NCBI GenBank assembly: GCA_037957365.1
Contig: JARHVA010000460.1
Location: forward strand, 349,501 to 413,500
DNA: 64,000 bases
Direction: 5' to 3'
Origin: Torreya grandis
Lineage: Eukaryota > Streptophyta > Pinopsida > Cupressales > Taxaceae
In this document: positions 58,376 through 64,000 of the stretch, piece after piece
Numbering within the stretch: position 1 is the stretch's first letter
Layout of the letters: each line of letters begins with the position of its first letter
Made by a program: the position numbers and the translations under genes
Notes under the pieces: model-generated
The model's input: the letters and a program-made list of their open reading frames with translations, nothing else
Databases searched by the model: none
Told to the model about the DNA's origin: nothing

Positions 58376-61300
58376 ATATATTTTTTATACATCAACCCTA
58401 AATTTACATTATTTAATGAAGGGGATTGATAACCTCCATCATTTTGACATCATTTTCAGGGACCATGGTATTATTAGGAGATTCAAAATTTTATAAGAGA
58501 ATTGTCTAGTGGTAGGAGATAAACAAAGTTCCTAGTGAGAGAGAATGTCTCTTTGTAAATTTTGTGATAGGATATACTTAGTTGATAGTTCCTTTAAAAT
58601 TTAATTTTCTAAAAAATAGATTAGTACTTATTTTTATGCAAACATAGATTAGAATTTATTTTTTTATGCATTAAGAATTTAGATTAAAATTCTAAAAATA
58701 AAATGCCCATATTATATTAACACTACTATGTAGGAAATAATAATTGCTAACATCATGAAAAAATATTTAGATGTTGGCGCACATTTAAAAAAATTAATGC
58801 AAAAGATGGAGAAAATTAGCTAGTTGTATGATTTTTTATAGTCATTTTTCACAAAGAGGAATTTGGAATAGATGTTCCTATATTTGATGTGAATGTTTGA
58901 GGGATGATATGCTTTTGAATATTAGTTGGGATCAAATACATGTGGTGATGAAACCTGTAAAAATATAATCGTGCCTTTCCAAAAACTGCGTATAATGAAT
59001 CATGTATCTTTTTAGATGGGTTGATTCTAAAAAAATTGCATATGAATTTTAGTTTTTCTAAGAAATAGGTGTAAATTTCTACTAAATTGGTCTCTGTCTA
59101 TGTTAAGATGGATCATCATAGATCATGTTGCATGCCTACATGTATGCAACAAATATGGTGGATTTATGATTTTACATGGTGTAAAAATGCATTTTATATT
59201 TTTAACTATTCAATGTTATAGATTTGTTGGTTATCACATTAGTTTTTTATTTTTTGTTTGGCCTAAAAAATAAAAAACCAAAACAATGATAGTTTTCAAT
59301 AAGACAAGATTGCACATGTTAGTTTTTGATAAGTGTGTGGAATTTTAGATTGTGTTTAAGGAGATATTTTAACCATTTAATTAATCCCTATTTTGAATGT
59401 GTTGATAATAAAAATTAATTATTTCCAAGGAAATATAAAATGGCAAAAAAATTAATCTTTTTCTTCAGTGTTAAAGGATTTTATGAATAAAAAGAGGGTA
59501 ATTTGGTATTGGCTTTGAGGGGTGCTACCCCTCGAACCTACCCTATATCATAATAGGGAGTGTGCATGGGGAATTTCCCCTTGACCCTACTGGGGGTTAT
59601 CACCTCCAGACCCCCACTTCTTTATTTTCAAATAATAATAAAAAATGTTAAAGATTTTATGTTGTTGATTTCTTAATTTTACATGTTGAAATAAGCTCAT
59701 GTATTAGCATTTTTTATTGCTTTTTGGCATGCCAAGTTCTTGAAGATTAATACATAGAGTTTGTTTTTGTATGGTGAAGCTTGAATATTTTATTTGAAGC
59801 CCAAGAAGACAATGGCCACCAAATATTTTAGATATGTTTTCCTACACTCTATTTTAAATTTTTTTTTTGGAATTTTGCCACACTGTGCATTACCATCTAA
59901 GGTATGTTATTTTTTTAGAATGTTTTTATCCATTGTTAGCTAGGAATTTTTTAAGGTCTAACATTACTTCCTATGCATATCACAATTCGTGTATCCTACT
60001 CAGCTCTTAAATGAAAGACTTGATGACATTTCTTTCCATACAATTCCACCTATATTCAAAAATTAGTTAAATTTATATACACCAATACTAATAAGAGAAT
60101 TTATTTGAGGAATTTATTTGATCCACAATAATAATTTCATTACAAATAATACTAATTTATGAACCATCAACCATTCTTAAGTAGGTTATAATTTATTTCT
60201 TTATAATATGGTTGAATTTTCTTATGTATCATTTAAATCATTGGAATTAATACATTATTTGGTATTATTGATATTATGTTTGTCTAGAAATATTTTGTTT
60301 CAGGTTTTTACATGATGAACTCATGTTGTGGAGCTAGTCTATGGTATATCATCATGAGATATCTCTAAAAAATGTTGGGGACAATATTAGCATATATCTA
60401 TCATGGATTAATAGTGAAAGAATGTCAACAATTATGTTACACATATAGAAATTCAACCATACATATGAAGTAGTAAAATAATGTCACACTGTCTATTGTT
60501 AGCATTTTCCAAGTCATCATTTCTCAAAAATTTCAAAAAACAAAAACAACAATGAAAATGCTTGGGCATTGTTGATGGTCTTGGTTTGGAAACTAGCTTG
60601 TTGATAGGCCAAGTATTAGAAAATGAGTCTTGATTGGAAAAACTCCTTGTTATCCAATCAAAGGTAAAAAAATGATAATAAAATTTGAAAACTAGCAAAT
60701 GGATGCTTTTCCCATAAGCAATAAATACTTGGTTGCTTACTTTTGTGCTCTCACTTTCAACATAGTTTAGACTATCATGTTTCAAAAATTTTCACAAATA
60801 TTTTCTATTTGGTTGACATTAAGAAAGGAAAGGAGAATTGAAGATATGCCAAGGTAATTTTTTTTTTTTCACTTTTGAATTTACTTGTATGTTTTGTTAT
60901 TACATGAAGATCCACATTTTTCATTACTTGTAAATGTTTCAGTGTGGGGGAGAAGAAAAATGAGCCAACATCTACACTTTGAAATCTCCCCACACTTAAT
61001 TCCTTTGTCATGCACGACATTAGGTTTGGGGGAGAATAGCCTCAAAAGATAAGGAATTGGGCTTATTAAAAAACAAGTTAATGAAAATATATTTTTATTT
61101 TGAAAATGGTATATAGTTTTCAAGATTATTGTTTAAGAATTACAAGAAATAAGATTTACTTCTTAGTTTATGTCAAAATTTGTTTTGTGGTAAAAAGTAA
61201 TCTGTGTAAGCACAATAGGAAATTTTCAACATAAGAATCTGCTCTCGTATCATTTAAACTTAAACTATAAAAAAAAGGGAGCAGCATGAGAATTCCACAC

Positions 61301-61514
61301 AAGAACCTTTGTCAAAGAGCAACTTTTACCTGAGGAATTCAAAAATATTTTAAAAGTTAATTTTCATTAGACTTGTAAAAATAAAATCCATTTGGAAAAC
61401 TCATTTAAAATATGAGAAAAAAAATCTAACTCATGCATATGTACCTCAAGAAGGTTATAACAAACATGATTGTTCAGATAAAAATCATAGCATGCATGAG
61501 GACATGCATGAGAT
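58376..61514 (+). mobile_element. Non-coding interior of the 56892-63600 LTR element
   Basis: About 3.1 kb. Minus-strand frames at 60453-60785 and 60805-61123 match nothing I know. A local GC-rich patch at 59515-59620 is built of short complementary phrases (GGGGTGCTACCCC, GGGGAATTTCCCC). No Gag, protease, RT or integrase motif, and no standard primer-binding site after the left repeat. Best read as a non-autonomous, non-coding derivative. Confidence 0.5.
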
Positions 61515-61529
61515 TAGGTGTGGGAGAAA
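61515..61529 (+). other. Probable polypurine tract
   Basis: TAGGTGTGGGAGAAA immediately before the TGATGAGACC start of the right LTR-like copy. Supports plus orientation. Confidence 0.55.
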
Positions 61530-63600
61530 TGATGAGACCATAGAATGTCTCATTATATCCATCAAATAACATCCTTTTTCCTTACATAAGAAGTAGATCT
61601 AAGTTTAGTTTCTAAATTTATGGTTTATTTATAATGAAAAATAACAACTATGTCATGGTTATTTCTTTAGAAATCATAGTCATCTTCTTTGTTAACTATT
61701 ATTACTAATACTTGGGGGAGAATGTTAATGTGTGTATATGCATCCCATAATGAGGAATATTAGACTTTGATCATAAGACACCAATCAAGGATCAGCTTTG
61801 AGGTATATCACAGTAGCTCTAGAGATCACATTCATCACTAAGCTCTTGAGATGATCAACAAAGAAATATTGTCTATTGTTGGAAATTGATGACTTTAATG
61901 AATAAATATCTACAATAATGTTAATATAATATGATAATATTAGTCTTTGTATGACCTCATGGCCTTAGAAGGATATTTTGGTAGAATACCTAATGGTTTA
62001 AGCAAGCTACAAACTTCCACATGTGAGCTACAAACTTCATCAGGATTTCAATGAACTTCAACATAACCACTAAAGACTCATTTATAAATCATTTTTTAAA
62101 TATTTTAATGATTTATTAGTCCATTATAAGATGACCAAGATCATTTCCATCTATGAAAATAATGCTTATATAGATTTCTATATATAGACTTTTTATTTAT
62201 AGATAATATATAAATGTAAATTTGTATAATTTAAAGAATTTTATTCTAATAAAAGAACTCTCCCCATAGCCCCAAGGGTTAGATCAAGTGGATAGGTTTA
62301 AAAAAAATTGATCTCTTAGGTGTTGAGTTCAATTCATGTCAGACACCTTGCGATGCACTTTGGCTTAGGGGCAAATGCTAGCCTATAATTTAAAATAGCC
62401 ATGTGAATACCTTGAGGTAGGGGTCAAACTTCTCTATGTATTCTATGTAGGTCATAGTGGGGAGATTCAGATGTGGATCATTTGAAGCACATTATAGACC
62501 CAAGCCCACCCCACCAAGCTTCTATTGTAGATTAAATTTTTAAGCCCCAAGGGTTAGCTCAAGTGGATAGGATCAATGACTTTGACCACCTAGGTCTCAA
62601 GTTCAATTCCTAGTGATCACCCTGTGATGTGTCATGGTTTAGGGTCAAACCCTAACCTATAATCTAAAGTGGCCATGGGGATACCTTAAGGTAGGGGTCT
62701 AACTTCTCCATGTGTTCCACATGGATCACAGTAGAGTGATTTAGATGTAGATCATTTGATGGACATTACAAACCTAGACCCACCCTGACCAAGATTTAGT
62801 TATAGACTAAATTTTAGCCCCAAGGGTTAGCTTGAGTGGATAGGATCAATGAATTAGGTTGCCTAGGTCTTGAGTTCAATTCTTACTAGACACCCTATGA
62901 TGCATCATGGTTTACGGGTAGATGTTAACCCTAAGAACTAGGAGTAATTCATCCTTCGTTAATGGAAAGTCTTTTTCAAATTCTTGGATATAAAAAAATA
63001 ACTCTCTACATATTTTGTGGCAATTGAAGATATGTTGTAATAAATTAGATTCCTATAATAAATGTCTCACATATTTTATGGAGATTGAGATAGGCTAGAA
63101 TACTTAGGTTTTTACTCCTGAATAAGGCATTGGTTGGAAGTGTGAGATTATAAATGCAACCTCCCACACCATTGAAGAAGATTAATCAATATATTTATCT
63201 TTCCATTATTCTAAATAATTTATTTTGATGTTCATGGTATAAGAAATTATGATTCTAATTAAAATATTCTTCTAAGAAATGAGATGACCACAAATTCCAA
63301 GGAAAATTGATCAATTTGTTTATGTTTACTTCTTTGTTATGTAGTTATCCATTTATTGTGATTTTTTGTCTTTTTCTTTTGTGTCATGTAAACATTGATT
63401 TTTTTATTTGGTTTGTTGTGAACCTGCAGGTATTTTCTTTTATTATCATTTTTTTCCAATTTTGTAATTTACTTTCTTGCAATTTTTATTTAATTTCATG
63501 CATGTGTGATTTAATTTCTATAAGAGTGATTTTCATTTTCTGCAAGTGTGGATTTTTATAAAAAGGGACAGTTTACCAAAGATCTATTTCTTCTATTTCA
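61530..63600 (+). repeat. LTR-like repeat, right copy, with SINE-like insertion
   Basis: Partner of 56892-58375, longer because about 0.7 kb of SINE-like tandem units sits at 62269-62943. It lacks the second arm of the palindrome. Confidence 0.75.
62269..62943 (+). mobile_element. Tandem trimer of a tRNA-derived SINE-like unit
   Basis: Three head-to-tail units start GCCCCAAGGGTTAG at 62269, 62544 and 62817 (periods 275 and 273); the third is cut short near 62943. Each has an A-box-like TAGCTCAAGTGG (62555-62566 in unit 2) and a B-box-like AGTTCAATTCC (62600-62610), with tRNA-like spacing. A unit body follows, with CATGGGGATACCTTAAGGTAG in unit 2 and TAGATTAAATTTT at the unit end. The left LTR copy lacks the whole block, so it is an insertion. 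No intact tRNA fold is claimed. Confidence 0.75.
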
Positions 63601-64000
63601 TGTTCTATGAATGTGGGACTACAACTATAAAAAAACTAATAGAGAAGGCTAGCTCTTCTCTAATCAAATGCATAAATAAAATCTTACTTAGTGAAAGGGG
63701 GAAGATTAAAAAAAATATGATGCACTAAAATAGAATGATTTATTCCTCTATCTAAAAACAACATAAATCCAAATCAAATATGCAAAATGGAATATATTGG
63801 TACAATACATCAAATAAAATGGTATATTAAATGATATTAAATGATAACATATCATGTAAAATTATCAATAGTAGTCAAATATATCACAATTATAACCAAT
63901 ATTTAAATTTAAGTTTGGTAGTGTGAAAGATCACATTACAAAGATTTTATAATTAGATTTTATTTTATTCAAATATATCAAAAAATTGGAAAAATATTCT
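63601..64000. other. AT-rich window end with nothing recognised
   Basis: Short frames only (such as 63546-63728, which overlaps the LTR end). No repeat partner or domain. Confidence 0.4.

Noticed and set aside
62269..62943. Functional tRNA genes from the A- and B-box-like motifs
   Set aside because: No complete cloverleaf, anticodon loop or CCA-side acceptor pairing could be drawn; the repeat structure fits a SINE.

Overview
This window looks like nuclear DNA of a seed plant with a large, repeat-rich genome. It is AT-rich, contains no intact cellular gene that I can recognise, and is mostly old, nested, decayed LTR retrotransposons. The plant evidence is direct: priming sites matching plant initiator-Met tRNA (TGGTATCAGAGC), plant-type Ty1/copia and Ty3 domains, and a non-RD leucine-rich-repeat receptor kinase with its usual intron. 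A gymnosperm source is my inference from the style of repeat decay; the sequence does not prove it.

Layout, left to right. Positions 1-1330 hold a GC-rich palindromic cluster and a minus-strand copia Gag remnant. A broken histone H2A copy lies at 2067-2345. From about 4190 to 11365 a minus-strand Gag-like relic is split by a complete-ended, non-autonomous Ty3 element (5824-10657; duplication GTTTG on both sides). That element keeps only Gag and protease, plus a misplaced piece of reverse transcriptase between two copies of its primer-binding site. Positions 11366-21195 are mostly featureless apart from a pair of ~1 kb LTR-like repeats.

Positions 21866-45356 are best read as an old tandem segmental duplication with a unit of about 11.8 kb. 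Each unit carries flanking sequence plus the same copia insertion. Copy A lost its 5' LTR and gained a 1.7-kb insertion inside integrase. Copy B kept its 5' LTR and received a 4.15-kb minus-strand element inside integrase, which encodes a coiled-coil, twin-zinc-knuckle Gag. Copy A preserves the empty site for that insertion.

Positions 45356-51203 are another LTR pair enclosing a minus-strand Ty3 Gag scrap and long microsatellites. Positions 53413-55320 are a truncated LRR receptor-kinase pseudogene on the minus strand. Positions 56892 to about 63600 are a largely non-coding LTR element. One of its LTRs has a perfect 154-bp palindrome and the other a three-unit tandem tRNA-derived SINE-like insertion.

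No genes work together here in a pathway. The relationships are those of nested insertion, duplication and decay. I found no convincing new host-encoded system. The most unusual points are the RT fragment captured between duplicated primer-binding sites, the coiled-coil Gag element, the SINE trimer and the palindrome.
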